Shown one piece after another: positions 23,527 through 35,244 of a DNA stretch of 64,000 nucleotides. Source of the stretch: Pholis gunnellus (Eukaryota; Chordata; Actinopteri; Perciformes; Pholidae). The translations under genes were made by a program, and so were the position numbers. Location of the stretch: the NCBI GenBank assembly GCA_910591455.2, contig OU342806.1, positions 13,175,426 through 13,239,425 of the forward strand, given 5' to 3'. The first letter of the stretch is position 1. Every line of letters starts with the position of its first letter. The notes beneath the pieces were generated by a model. That model saw nothing but the letters and a program-made list of their open reading frames with translations. It was not told the origin of the DNA and made no database searches.

Positions 23527-26100
23527 CTGAAATAATAATAATAACAATAATAATACATTTTATTTAATAAGCGCTTTTCAAAAAACTGAGACACTTTACA
23601 AAAGGGATAAAATAGAGAGAAATATTAAACAACATAGAAATGGACAACTAAGCAGTAATGACAGACATGTAAAATGGTTATACATTAAAAGCAGACTTGG
23701 AAAGGTGTGTTTTTCTAACTTTTTTTAAGTAAGGGAGTGAATCTGAAGTCCGGATGTGAGTGGGAAGAGAGTTACAGAGGGTGGGGGCAGCAGCAGAAAA
23801 GGCCCTGTCATCGCAGGTTTGGTGCTTGGTCCTAGCTGTAGGCGTGATGAGGTTAGCAGTTGATGATCTGAGGGTACGTGTAAGAGTGTGCCATTGACGG
23901 AGTGTGGATAGGTAGGAGGGGGCAATGTTATGGAGAGCTTTTTGGGGGACGCAGAGAAGTTTTGATGCGTTTTTCTATATGGAGCCAGTGAAGGTTTTGG
24001 AGGACAGGGGTGATGTGTTCTCTGGAGCAAGTGTATGTGAGTATCCGGGCAGCTGAGTGTTTTTAAGATTTGTAACAGTAAAAAGAAGGATATTGCAGTA
24101 GTCTAGTCTCGAGGTGATAAATGAGTGGATAAGGGTTTCAGCAGCAGAAAAGGAGAGGGATGGGCCGAGGCGGGCAATGTTTTCAAGATGAAAAAAGGCT
24201 GTTTTGACAATGTGGTTGATGTGGGATTCAAATGAAAGCTTTGAGTCAAATTGGATTGGGTGATATACTGTATTTAGTAGAGATGTATAATAGGATGTCG
24301 TCCACATAACAGTGAAACCGGAGACCATGCTGACACATTTTGTGACTAAGGATGACGAGGAAGGGACCAAGCACCAAGCCTTGGGGGATACCTTGTGACA
24401 CAGGGGCGAGGTCAGATTTCCACTTGTTTACACAAAGGAAGTGTTGTCTTTCTGAGAGGTAGAATTTGAACCATGAGAGGGCAGTGTCTTTGTTACTAAA
24501 AGAGGATTCCAGGCAGGGAGGATGGAGTGGTCGATGGTGTCAAATGCTCCAGTGAGGTTGAGTAGGATGAGTATGATGAGGAGACCGGCGTCTGAGGTAA
24601 GGAGGTCATTCATCGAGAGCAGATTGAAACAATTCATAGAGGTCATTGGAGTCAAAGTGGGTTTTCAATTGTTAGGCAACAGTGCGTTCATGCATTTTCG
24701 AGAGAAAAGGGAGATTTCATATAGGTAGGCAGTCATTTGGGATGTCAGGGTCATGACCAGGCCTTTTAAGGGTGGGCGTAACAGCAGCAACTTTGAGTGC
24801 AGATGGGAAATGACCAGTAGAGAGGGAGGAGGTAATTGCTTCAAGGCTGAGTGTAAGTGAAAGGGATGGGATCAAGGGCACAGTTGGGAGTCTTCATGCC
24901 AGAGATCTGCTTCTAAAGGTCAGAGGGGGTGATTAGGCAGAAGTTAGGGAGGTGCTGGTCGATAAGAGAAATTGGAGTATTGGATAGAGAATGGGTGGAG
25001 TTGGCAGTGGCCAGTTCACTGTGAATAGTTACTATTTTGGTTTGAAAAAATGTTATGAAGGAGTTGCATTTATCATTTATATTATGGGAGTATCAAGTTT
25101 CAGGATTATGGATAAGTGATTAGATTATAGATGGTATATAGAGGTAGTAATGATAAATAGTAACGCCAGTAGAGCACACGAGTTCCAGGATGTCCATGAT
25201 TGTGGGTGGGGCATGTAACATGCTGGGTGAGGTTGAAAAAAATGATTAGGTCCAGTGGGGTTGTCAATGTGGATGTTGAAATCACCTAGATGGTGAAATT
25301 GACCAGAGCTGGGTGAGTAGTTCAGATAGTTGGGAGAAAAAATCGGGGTGGGGCTTTGGATGGCGGTAGAAGATGGCAGTGACCAGAGGTTTGGGACCAG
25401 AGAATTTGAAGGCTAAATATTCAAAAGAGGATGGTGTTGAACAGGGCAACCTCTAAAGAGGACCCTTTGAAAGGGGCACAGATTGGCCACGTTCGCGTGG
25501 GGTTCATTGTTGTGATGACGCAATGAGGAAGTAGGGAGAAACCACAGAGATGGGATGGAGTTTTCCGATGTAGAATTAAAAACAAGGTTACATTGGGAGC
25601 TTCTGTGGATTTGCGAGGTTGTCATAAAAGCCTCATGGCTTTTAAGTTCTGAATGACGGTGCATTCCTGGGTTGAAGAGTGCGGTTTGAATGTGAAGAGT
25701 TCAGTCATGGAGTAGTAGTAAGCTACCATGCTTGCTGAGACTGATGTTATCCAGCCGAGGTTGGAGATTGTGTATTGCGACCAGGTCACCAGAGCAGGTA
25801 AATAAAATATAGCTGGCACCGGAGGACAATCCACAGCATCGCAGCTGAGATGATGTTAGGCACGATACCAGCAGAGACTAGGCTGGCAAGCCGAGGAGCA
25901 AGCGGGCTAGCACGCTAGTGGACCGGTTGCAGTAGTAACATTATCTCGTTGAAGAGATAACGAGCAAACCGCATTGGGAGTCGAAAGAAATCCAGGATTT
26001 TACCTCAGCAACAATAGTACCAGACTGACAGAGAACAGACAACTAGGCCAAGCGTAGTTCTCAGTTTGTAGTGGTTCAGGGGGCCCCATCACTGTCCAGG
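23527..26100 (-). mobile_element. L2-type LINE retrotransposon, nearly full coding span, degenerate
   Basis: Read on the minus strand, the order is that of an L2-like LINE. A probable 5' region lies near 25850-26100. An apurinic-type endonuclease follows, with SFEYLAFKFSGPKPLVTAIF (about 25375-25435) and GDFNIHIDNPTG at 25255-25287. The reverse transcriptase has GAFDTIDHSIL (about 24518-24550) and a catalytic YVDD at 24297-24308, followed by a typical RLDYCN region near 24090. The C-terminal segment follows. The 3' end has the usual AAAGCGCTT-like sequence at about 23572 and an AAT microsatellite tail at 23527-23552. Frameshifts and stops split it into at least five frames, so it cannot encode a protein, although the RT aspartates visible here survive. 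The 5' limit is uncertain. Confidence 0.85.
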
Positions 26101-26335
26101 AAGGAGGGCCAGCTGAAGTGTGGTAGGAAGGCAGGTTTGTGAAACAGTCCAATACATCCAATTAAATGGTTGAAACTTGTTTATGATCCATGCAAGTCAA
26201 GTCACGTCACTTACAAAGTCAGGGTAATTGATCAAATGGCAAAAAGCTGCTTAATTGCCATGGAAAAGCTAAAATTCGGAAGGAGAAGATACAGCCAGTA
26301 GTGCGCCAGCGGCTACCTCATCTGGGTATGTAGAA

Positions 26336-27545
26336 ATGTGGTATTCTGTAATGTGGCTTGCCTTCTTGGGATTCAAAAAATATATATTTTTCAAGACACA
26401 CATAAGTGAGATAAAAAAAAGGTTAAGGGTTAAGTTAGAAGACATGGAAACAGCAGAACTGATCTATTTGTTATCAGGAGATTATAAATCATGCATTTTT
26501 TTAAAAATGAAATTGGTCCATATAGTTGTTACTTCTAGACTAGGTTATTGCAATTCCTTAATATCAGGCCGCTTTAATAATCTCTTGAGACTCTCTAATT
26601 GATCCAGAATGCTGCAGCACATGTACTGACAAAAACTAGGAAAAGAGAATATATTACTTAAATACTATTTTTTCCGCTCTGGCTCCTTTTCAGAATATCA
26701 TTTTAAATCCTTCTCCTCACCCAATGCAGGGTTACTTGTGGTTCCTAGAGTCTCCAAAAGAAGAACAAGAACCACTGGTTCCTTTCCTGTGGAACCAGCT
26801 TCAGTCCAGGGGGCAGACACCCTTACCACATTTAAGAGTAGACTTAAGACTCTCCTCTTTGAAAATGTTATTTTTCAGGGCTGGCTCAGGCTTGCCTTGG
26901 ACTAGCCCCGAGATATGCTGCTATAGGCCTAGACAGTTCTTCTCTCTTCCCCTCTCTCTCCTTCTGTAAGCATTCATGCGCCATTAATGCATGTTACTAA
27001 CTTGGCCTACACCTGAGTCTTTGTGCTCTCTCGCCTCGCAGGTTTCCATGGATTGTGGTTAAATCCTAGATCGTGGTTGTGCCCGCCGCCTTGGCCCTGC
27101 CTATCACCCACTACGACTATTATTATTATTATCAGTATCATTATTATTAGTCATGTTTCTAATACTACTACTTTTATGATCATTGTGTTACATTAGCTCA
27201 TATAATTTCTCTATAATTTTTCTGTTATTATTTCTGCCATTATTGTTGCTACTGGAGCTATACAGTCATTAAATGTATAATTTCTCCAATGGATTGACTA
27301 TGTTGTATTTTAATGTTTTTTATACTGCACACATGACATCTATTTCACTTCTGTCCGTCCCGGTAGAGAGATCCCTCCTCAGTGGCTCTCCCTACTCCTC
27401 TTTCTTCATTTATTTTCTCCCATTCATTTTTTCCTTATATGATGTGAGGGTCCAAGGACAGAGGATGTCGTATGTTGTACATTTTGTAAAGCCCTCTGAG
27501 ACAAATTTGTGATTCTCACTATTGGGCTATACAAATTAAATTGTA
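26336..27545 (+). mobile_element. Rex1-like LINE remnant: RT C-terminus and 3' UTR
   Basis: Plus-strand similarity starts at KLVHIVVTSRLGYCNSLISG (about 26507-26570), the region just downstream of RT motifs in CR1/L2/Rex LINEs. It continues after a frame change with IQNAAAHVLTKTRKREYIT, then with FLWNQLQSRG and TTFKSRLKTLLFE in different frames. A long 3' UTR follows, with an ATT microsatellite at 27116-27150. The end carries the motif GTAAAGCCCTCTGAGACAAA (27485-27504), followed by GGGCTATACAAATTAAATTG, a terminal sequence I associate with Rex1/Babar elements. The copy is 5'-truncated and frameshifted. Its 5' boundary is uncertain, and the part before 26500 may be unrelated. Confidence 0.75.
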
Positions 27546-28349
27546 TTCTATATATCAAGTGTATATAGTAAGACCAAAAAAATGCATTTATGGCACAGTG
27601 TCAGACAGCAGAATAAGAAGCCATGAGACAAAAGACGAGTGAAACCTGACGTGTATATACTGTAGGGATTAACATTATCAGACAGAAAGGTGTAGGACTT
27701 ATGTGACACTGAGCAGACCTCAGTTGATCCTCCATGCACAAACTACACTTCTGTCCTTGGTAGACAAAATTCTCAGAGGGCTTACAGAGTTGTCACACAT
27801 TAAATGTCGCTCGAGGTGGCTCAATTCTGGTGTTGATTGGACTAGATCTCTGCATCCTGTCAGGGTTTTGTTTGCGGAACCTTTATAATTCAGCACCAAT
27901 TTGGTGGAGAATAAAGCCATTACAGTGGGCTTGAGAGAACTCCTGTGAGGACAAATAGAAAAGTATCAACGGAGGATTACATTTAAACACACAGTAATGG
28001 CTACCACCACTATTATTTTTAACTTATGCTGTCTTGCTATGAGGTAGAGCAGGGGAACAGGTTGACAATCAGAGCTATATTGTCTGTTCTTATTGTATTC
28101 AAGTACAACTGGTTTAGCTTCAACTAACTTAACTAACTGCACAACTAAAACTACTAAGCGGAAAATAAATCCTTTGTGTGATGTTTATACCTTAATTAAA
28201 TTTGGCTACAAACATTTATGCACCGTTCAGCAGTTGAGAGTTTATGAAGCACCAGGGAAGATTGTGAAGCACCTTAATATTAATTTTAATTTAATTTAGC
28301 TCTTTAGGTATAAGATATTTCTATCTAAGATTATTTCATTCTAGAAACA
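27546..28349. other. No supported gene
   Basis: Unique AT-rich sequence. The interval at about 27700-27910 is of higher complexity and open on both strands, but I recognise nothing in it. Confidence 0.5.
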
Positions 28350-28663
28350 TCAAATTAGTTTACATTTGGAAATGGTTTTATTTCTCCTGATGGTTCTGAT
28401 GGGCAGATGAGAGGTTAAGCTGTATGCAGTGGCAGCTGTTCCTCTGGGGACATCTGCATCTTGTTGGATCATGTTAGTTGTTGAATCACATTCTTCCATT
28501 TCTCGCTCTGTGGCAGTTGATTGGGCTTTCTCTGATACAATCGGAACCTGGTCCTCTTCTCCGTTGAGGTTTGGCTTGAACCGTTCTTCCTCGTCTCCAT
28601 CTACCTCAGCAGGATGCCGGGTCATTTTATCACCCCCCCTTCCTAGCAGCAGGGGTCATCATG
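28350..28663 (-). pseudogene. Unidentified acidic ORF with a frameshift near its start
   Basis: The frame from 28625 down to 28350 gives 91 residues with a charged, D/E-rich first half (EVDGDEEERFKPNLNGEEDQ) and then a Ser/Thr-rich part. The composition looks like real protein rather than shadow translation. An upstream ATG ATG ACC at 28655-28663 reads nine codons before a run of seven G (28633-28639 on this strand), after which the frame meets TGA. The two starts differ by one base at the homopolymer, which suggests a one-base insertion there or an assembly error. Upstream is a more GC-rich segment (28755-28860) with a 17-base direct duplication (GTTGCTGGAATAAATC twice, 28717-28751), resembling the leader of a retroelement. 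I do not recognise the protein; a gag- or ORF1-like piece is only a guess. Confidence 0.35.
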
Positions 28664-29445
28664 GCATCTTTGCCAGTTATAAAATGTATTTAATCTTAGA
28701 GTCTTTTGCTCTCAATAGTTGCTGGAATAAATCAGTTGCTGGAATAAATCTTCAGCAGGGGGCCTTCGAGCCCGCAGACGGACAGAACTGCCTCCTCCCC
28801 CCTTACTCCAGGGCCTGACGGTCGGGAAGGGGGGTTCAGAGATCACCTTTCAGCATCAAAGTCCATAGTCAAAGTGCTGTGTAGAAGAAAAGTGTGAGGA
28901 GTGTCCTCTTACGTCTACTTGCCTGTTCTTCTTGAGAAAGGTCAGTGCAATTGTATGGCATAGTCTATTTAATTCTTCCATATTTGAAATGTTAGCCATC
29001 TCAGCTGTCGAACAATACCAAACAGTTTGATATAAATCACTGAATAAAACCTGATCAATTAAAGATTGAATTAATTAAACAATTACACAACATAGATAGG
29101 CATTGTTATGACAGACAGACCTATATAGAACTACATGTATGTGTACCTAAATGCAAAACAAATGAATGCATTTAAGCACAAATCAGTGTCCTGGGTGAGA
29201 GACAAGATAAGGAGAGGAGAACAGTCCTGTGCTGTGGTTGAGATGACGTTGCAGGCCGAGCAATTACCATCCAGTTCATATAGCAGAAAACAGAATTGTA
29301 AACATAGTTGGCTATCATGAACTTACAGGAATTTCCTAAGATTAAGACTAGCATATCAAGTAAAACTGAACTTGTTTATTACAATTGGATGAGTCTCCGT
29401 GTCCTCAGGAATGTCGCTGATCATAAAAAACGGAAAGATGGGTCA
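28664..29445. other. No supported gene
   Basis: Contains the duplicated 17-base word at about 28717-28751 and a GC-richer patch to 28860, then AT-rich unique sequence without recognisable content. Confidence 0.45.
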
Positions 29446-29605
29446 TAAAACCTTGTAGGGCCAGCCGTAACGGTTTGAGTGCCATGATTGATCCCAAGTC
29501 CTATCTTGAGGCACAAGGTAAATTGAGAGTCAAACCACTTAGTGCACTGTGGGTCATGAGAGCAGTTCCTGAAAGAAGTTTATTAGTTAAGATTTTGTCA
29601 TCTTT
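29446..29605 (+). repeat. Dispersed repeat Y, copy 1
   Basis: Homologous in the same orientation to 55733-55897. Shared words in order include TTGTAGGGCCAGCC, AACGGTTTGAGT, CCCAAGTCCTATCTTGAG, TTGAGAG and AGTTCCTGA. The copies differ by substitutions and small indels, including about nine bases present only in the second copy. I see no terminal repeats and do not recognise the family. Confidence 0.8.
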
Positions 29606-30173
29606 ACGTGGATGTTCGCTTCACATGACATTGCTTCAGTTCATATTTCTAAAAAATCTGCAAGACAGGAACCTAGTTTTCTTCATCGCTTGTGAGTTTT
29701 GTTGTCCTTCATGAGAACATGAACCCTGTAACCCATTTGTCTTTCATATGAATCAGATTGGAAATGATAGCAGTACACATACAGATACAAACTGCTCAAA
29801 CAGTCTCTAAAAGTGTACATTTTGATCAAAAAGTATATCACTACATTAGATTATTCAAAGCCATTAGCTATGCTGGTAGAATGAGTACAACATACCATGG
29901 AGAGCAGTAAACTTTGCCTGTTGCACTCTGTCTTCAAACCCTAATTTAATTTGGAGCTGTAAATACAACCCACAAACTGCAGATCTCGAAGCAAACAAGG
30001 GTGAGAAATAATTCAGTGCATCAGCCGTAGGGGTCCTATAGACAAAGTACTGTAGATTCGTTAGTATCTCCCATTTTCTCAAACCCATAGAAGAGTCAGG
30101 GACTGAGTCCGCTCCATTTATTCCTCTTTGGCTCTATGTATTTCTCTGTCTCCACAACCTGAATATATAGTTT
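29606..30173. other. No supported gene
   Basis: AT-rich unique sequence up to the target duplication of the hAT element. Confidence 0.45.
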
Positions 30174-30928
30174 GTCTAGCGCAGTATTTCTCAAACTGTG
30201 AGGCGCAATGGTATTACAGGTGGGGCGCAGGGGGAAATGCAGAATTGTTTTATTTCAAGAACTTTATTGAGAACTTCACATATTACAAAAATACAAAGTA
30301 CACGGACATAAAACTAAGTCATTAATAAATACATGGCAAAATGCAAGAACTTTCGTGTAAATGTTTACGTTACGCCGTATACAGGTTACGCTTGCGCATG
30401 TGCGACGGCCAAGATCCTTGGCGACTCACATGTGTAGCTCAGTGTGCAAAATGAAGAGACATTATCGAGATGACGTCCGACTCTACCCGGAGGCTGAGGT
30501 TTACAGCTCAAACACTGAGTGAGTTCTAGCTTGGTGTGGAGAGGGAGCATCCACTCATCGGACAGAGGGCTGTGAGCATTCTGCTTCCCTTCGCCACATC
30601 CTACCTCTGTGAGTGATTCAGTGCAAAACAGGTTAATTGCAGCCACAATAAGCTATTTTTTGCCAAATATTAGTTATTGTTTGCATTGTTCTAACAAAGG
30701 GATTGCACATTGTATTTGTTTTTGTCTAATGGAGCAATCTGGTTTACTTGAAAGTGATTGCAATTTTTTTTATTCTATTATTTGAAAAAGCACAGATGGA
30801 GGAGTCACAAAATGTAATTTCAATAAAAGTTCAACATGGACCATTTTGTTGGGGTGGTGGGGCATGAACATTTTTCTTCCTCCAAAGTGGGGCGTGACAG
30901 AAAAAGTTTGAGGACCACTGGTCTAGCG
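30174..30928 (-). mobile_element. Complete hAT-type DNA transposon, 739 bp, with exact 8-bp target duplication
   Basis: The element runs 30182-30920. It is bounded by GTCTAGCG on both sides (30174-30181 and 30921-30928), the 8-bp target duplication expected of hAT transposition. Its termini are imperfect inverted repeats: CAGTATTTCTCAAACT on the left; on the right, read inward, CAGTGGTCCTCAAACTTTTT. The end at 30920 matches copy 1 at 15404, so in family orientation it lies on the minus strand. That family-orientation right end includes two AATAAA signals (around 30240-30275), as expected near a transposase 3' end. The middle lacks any recognisable transposase, BED zinc finger or hATC domain. 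It is best read as an internally deleted, non-autonomous derivative of a Charlie/Tip100-like hAT; the subfamily is from memory. Confidence 0.88.
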
Positions 30929-32154
30929 ACATTATAGCACAGCAACAGATCAGTAAAATAAATAAAAAATATGAAAGAATTAAATAATATGGCTCCTAAC
31001 TTTTGGATGATTAATCTTGGGTTCGTGGAGTCTCACACCTTATCAGCGATAAAGAGAGCTGTAAAAAAAGCAAAAGTGGGGCCAAGAGACCTATGAGGCA
31101 GAAGAGGAAGCAAGAGAAAGAGGCAGTTGTGTGCAGGGGGGCAGTGGAGTAGAGGGAACCTCCCTCTACTCCACTGTAGAGGAGGAGTGCAAATGGCCTG
31201 GAAAGAAATCTGTTAGTCTCCTAGTTCTGGAGGTGCTTCGACGATGGATAAGAAAACATTAACTGCTGTGGTGATACATCTTTAATGGCACTTTATGGGC
31301 CCTGTCTTCAGCTAAAACAATTGAGCCATTCTAGCGACACTGGGTAATATACCAAAAAAATAAGATGAAAGCTGGTGCGTGTTTATGCACCAGTGTGTTT
31401 GGCAACAGTGGAGGATAAGACTCAAGAAAGAGGAGAACAGGGGAAAAAAGCTTAGCGAAAGAAAAAGATGATTTGGCACAGGCGTTAACTTGATTAAAAA
31501 GTTGTTGCGGTTGCAGGAGTGTCGTTATTCAGCCATCCATAACTGAAGAACACCAACAGATTGCTTGGCTCCCAGCTCATGCAATTGTTCCAAGGCTTGG
31601 AAGGAATGAAACATGTCAGTTCCATCCAAGGAATGACATAAATAGGATTCAGAATATGAAATGTACTATGAATTAATGAACAACTGGTCTTTAACAGTTT
31701 CCTCTGTTGGTTTGTTCCCAAACTTGACATTGAAGAAATACAATTTTTGAATACATTTCAAATACACTCTTTGGTTGTTCCACAACTTGTCCTTTAAGCA
31801 CATTTGAATGTTTATATTGCAAAGTAGTGATTGTATTGACCAGCAATTGGGGCTGACTGTTCTCTTTCTGTGTTCATATACTAGGTTTGGCGTTCCCCAG
31901 ACCGGACAGCCTGCCTACTACTACCGGGCTCCTACCGGCTTGTTTTTAGCTTTGGGCTTTGGAGCTAGCTAACGCTACGGGGACCACAGATACAGAGTGT
32001 CTACAATTAGCAAACTGAAAACAGGACCATCTGTGAATCAGCTATCACCTTTGCTCATACCTGAACAAGGCTCTGGGTTGAAGCCCAATTGTCCGCCACA
32101 TCTACTATGGCTCCACTAATCTCCATAATTCGTATTTATAACCCATATAATTGT
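30929..32154. other. No supported gene; one strong hairpin
   Basis: Unique sequence. A purine-rich patch at about 31060-31190 contains the hairpin listed next. A CpG-bearing stretch at about 31885-31990 directly precedes repeat X copy 2 and may belong to the same element. Confidence 0.45.
31142..31176. repeat. Perfect hairpin, 16-bp arms with a 3-nt loop
   Basis: CAGTGGAGTAGAGGGA (31142-31157) and its exact reverse complement (31161-31176) are separated by ACC. The purine-rich arm lies inside a longer purine-rich strand, so a local inverted duplication of that tract is a plausible origin. Confidence 0.92.
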
Positions 32155-32345
32155 GAAGCAAGATGTACAGTGCCATGCCATTGTTTCAATGATCCGTTAT
32201 TTTGAAACCCCAACTGTCTTAAAAATGTCCCATTTGACCGAAAGCTCATTTGTCCGACAGCCCGTTATCCCAAAAACAAAGGCCCATTGTACCGATGGCC
32301 CAGTGCTCCAAAAATACACACCATTATTATGCAGAATGATGTCAC
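32155..32345 (+). repeat. Dispersed repeat X, copy 2
   Basis: Second copy of the TCCGA-motif repeat at 15085-15320, same orientation. Aligned words include AAAAATGTCCCATT at about 32221 and TTTGTCCGACAG at about 32250. Several TCCGA positions have become TTTGA, TACCGA or TCCAA, as expected from CpG decay. Clear similarity stops near 32330. Confidence 0.75.
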
Positions 32346-32399
32346 CTGATCACGATATCTTTTGCACATGGGGGAAGTTAGTGTTCAGGGCTTTCTGCT

Positions 32400-35240
32400 A
32401 ACCTAACCAATTAGTTTTGTTCCCTAAACAGGTTCTGCATTGCAGGGGCTTGCGCAGAAGCACTGATAACTTGTGTTGCTGGATATTCATTGGAGAATGC
32501 CAGAAAACTTTATTTTCATAAGATATCTTACCAAATAATGTATGAGGATACATTGATTGGGAAAGGATGACCAACATTAAAGACCATGTCCTGTACGTGC
32601 AGTCCACATCCAGTAGAAGAAAAAGGTTCCTGACAAAACTGTTTTGTGTGTAGCTTACATTAAGGACACCAAGCCAATGACCCTTGGGGCGGGTATACAA
32701 TATCATAAAGAAGAGTTTACATTCTATGATTATTGAAATATAAAACCTATCTTTAAGACCGATGATATATTTTTTTTACAGAAAAGGCTCAATTCTACAG
32801 ATTGTTTCTCCGTCAAAATTATGATTTGGTCCCAATTGATGTAAATATTGGCGACAATTTACAGAAAGGAAAGAAAATATAATTGATCAACTGAATAAAA
32901 TGTAGCAAAACTGTAGCTAAAAAGAGCAAGCATGTGTTCAAAGTACGATAGCTACATCAGTAAATCTTCTAAAAGAAGGTCAAGAGGTGGAGGGGATCAA
33001 TGCCATTGAATCAACCCAGAGCATGAGAGGAAGGGAGGGTTGAGATGGAGAGATATAACAGGGAGAGCAGCAGCAGCGGCGACTGGGAGAGCAGGGTAGG
33101 TGGGTCACAATATACCAACAGGACAAAAGGCAGCTGGGGCCTTCGATTAGCCCCAGCAGCGTTCAATAGTGGTTCGATGGAGCTCTCTGAGGGAGTGACA
33201 GTGAGTGGTATTTGTCAGGGAGTGTTTATATCTGAGTGTGTGTGCGCGTGTTTGTGTATGGTGGGTAAAACCAAGAAAAATGATCCTCGGGTACATAGGA
33301 CATGGTAGGTCAAACTGTGTTTTTGTATTTTCACATTACATGTTAGACATTCACTTGATTTTTGGAGCCCTTATGAAGTATTTCAGAGTAACAAATAAAG
33401 AAGAGGCACCTACCATCAGCAGCAAATCTTTAAGGCAAAAGTTTGACCAACCCTGTCCATATTCACAGATGGACAGGGTCATGAAAACAAGGTAGAAACT
33501 ATAGATTTTTTGACCATGTTCTTACTGTTTCTGCCTCTTTATTCTTAATCTATTGTTATTAAAGTCAGCTGTTTTATTTAATTTTGTTGTGCTTATTGTG
33601 TTCTTCCTTACTGCACAGGAACTTCAAAGTCTAAGAAATTTCAGCACCTGGCCAAGACATCTGAGCCATTGGTCTTGATTACAGCCCAGCCAATCCTACA
33701 CAAACAGAGTGTGTTAAATGGATATAAACATAAGGGATACAGTTGTTGAACCGATTATATTTCTGATTTGACAGGACTGATCAGACCAGGATGAACAAAG
33801 CCCTTTCTAGTCTAAGCTCGTTAATGTTGACAGTCATAAAACCATACTGTGTGACTGCTGTTTTCCGTCACTGACTGACGTTATTATAAAAAAAATATAT
33901 TTTAAACTCTGTCAACATCACATAGCAGGAGTGATAATGATTGCCAACAAATAGCAAAATAGTGTGGTGTGCTGTGACTGACAATTATTTAATAGTCTTG
34001 TTTATCTAGTGTCAGTGCAGCTCACTTAAAGTTCACTTTCCCTCATATAAACTTTGGTCAATTTTAGCACTCTTTGCAGACAATACAGTCCACATTCCTT
34101 TCCATCCAGCATCTCATCCCAATTTAGCATTTTCCTGTTTCATTGGCTGTTCTATATAAATTGCACCATAGATTAGTGAACATTTCTTTTGTAGGAACAT
34201 GTAAGAATTTATTTTGTTGTATCTTTCTGTCCTCTGAATTTACTCAGTAGTTATTTTAACCTAAATCCCAGTCTTTTCCTAAATTCTAAACAAGTGGTTT
34301 TCTAGCCTAAACCTAACAAAGGGTTGAATCTACAATGGGAACCACATGTTTACTGTGACCGTAGTGGAGCGTCATAGTTAGGAAATGATCCTGACCAAGC
34401 CTCAGTATGTGACAAGTTGGAACTGAGAACAGGTTCCAAAAAACACAAAAACAGTAGTGTTTTGTCATTCACGTTCCACATTCCTCCTTCCCTCTGTCTT
34501 TCAACAATCTCACACAATTCCACACTAGATACACAGCCCATCTGTTGCCAGCAATGGCAGAAGAGAGAGGAAAAAGTTGAATGTCTACGTCCCAGGACAG
34601 TGTGCGTGCACATAAACCTTTATGTTTGTGTTTCCCCAGAGGGTGAGAACGATTTCATGTGAGCGTTTTGGTGCCGTGACACATTGTGATATCTGCAGTG
34701 ATCAAAATATTGACTGTGCATGGTGCAAACAGCAGGGGAGAAGGAACTAAGGCAATAGACAAAAGAGAGAGACAAAAATTGAGAGGGGGGGATCCATGAG
34801 GAAGATGTTGTGGATACACTGTATATGTTTACCTGCCAGCGGGAGTACTCTGGCTCAATCGCTTCTCCCTCTGCTTCTTTGCTCCTCTTCACACCTCCTG
34901 TCTTCTCCCTCAGGTCATACGAGCTGGCACCGTGCTGCCGGATCTCCTTGGTGAGAAATCAAGGAAGGAGGGAAGAGAAGGGACACAGATGGGAGGAAAA
35001 GTCACAGTAGCTTTTACAGCAAGACAGCTGCAATATTTAGCATGAACTCATCTTCAGTAATAGGAATTGTTGCAATCACTGGATGCAATCCTGAATAAGA
35101 AGAAGTTTATCCACAGTTTGTTGAATTTTGACTTGCAAAATCATGGTCACTACCATTGTCTTAATCCAAAGAGGAGCTATCAATTTTAGTAGAGTTTTTG
35201 TGGGATATGAATAAGCCTAGGAAATGTGAAAAATGGCCTC
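32400..35240. other. No supported gene
   Basis: AT-rich unique sequence. A small perfect inverted repeat, CCCTGTCCAT (33451-33460) with ATGGACAGGG (33469-33478), lies at about 33.46 kb. Short plus-strand frames at about 33045-33495 and 34810-35010 have biased but unrecognisable composition. Confidence 0.5.
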
Positions 35241-35244
35241 GTCT

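Noticed and set aside
28753..28767. CTCF-like CAGCAGGGGGCCTT
   Set aside because: Three mismatches at informative consensus positions.
33639..33660. REST/NRSF-like site starting TTCAGCACC
   Set aside because: Only the left half-site fits; the right half-site is absent at either usual spacing.
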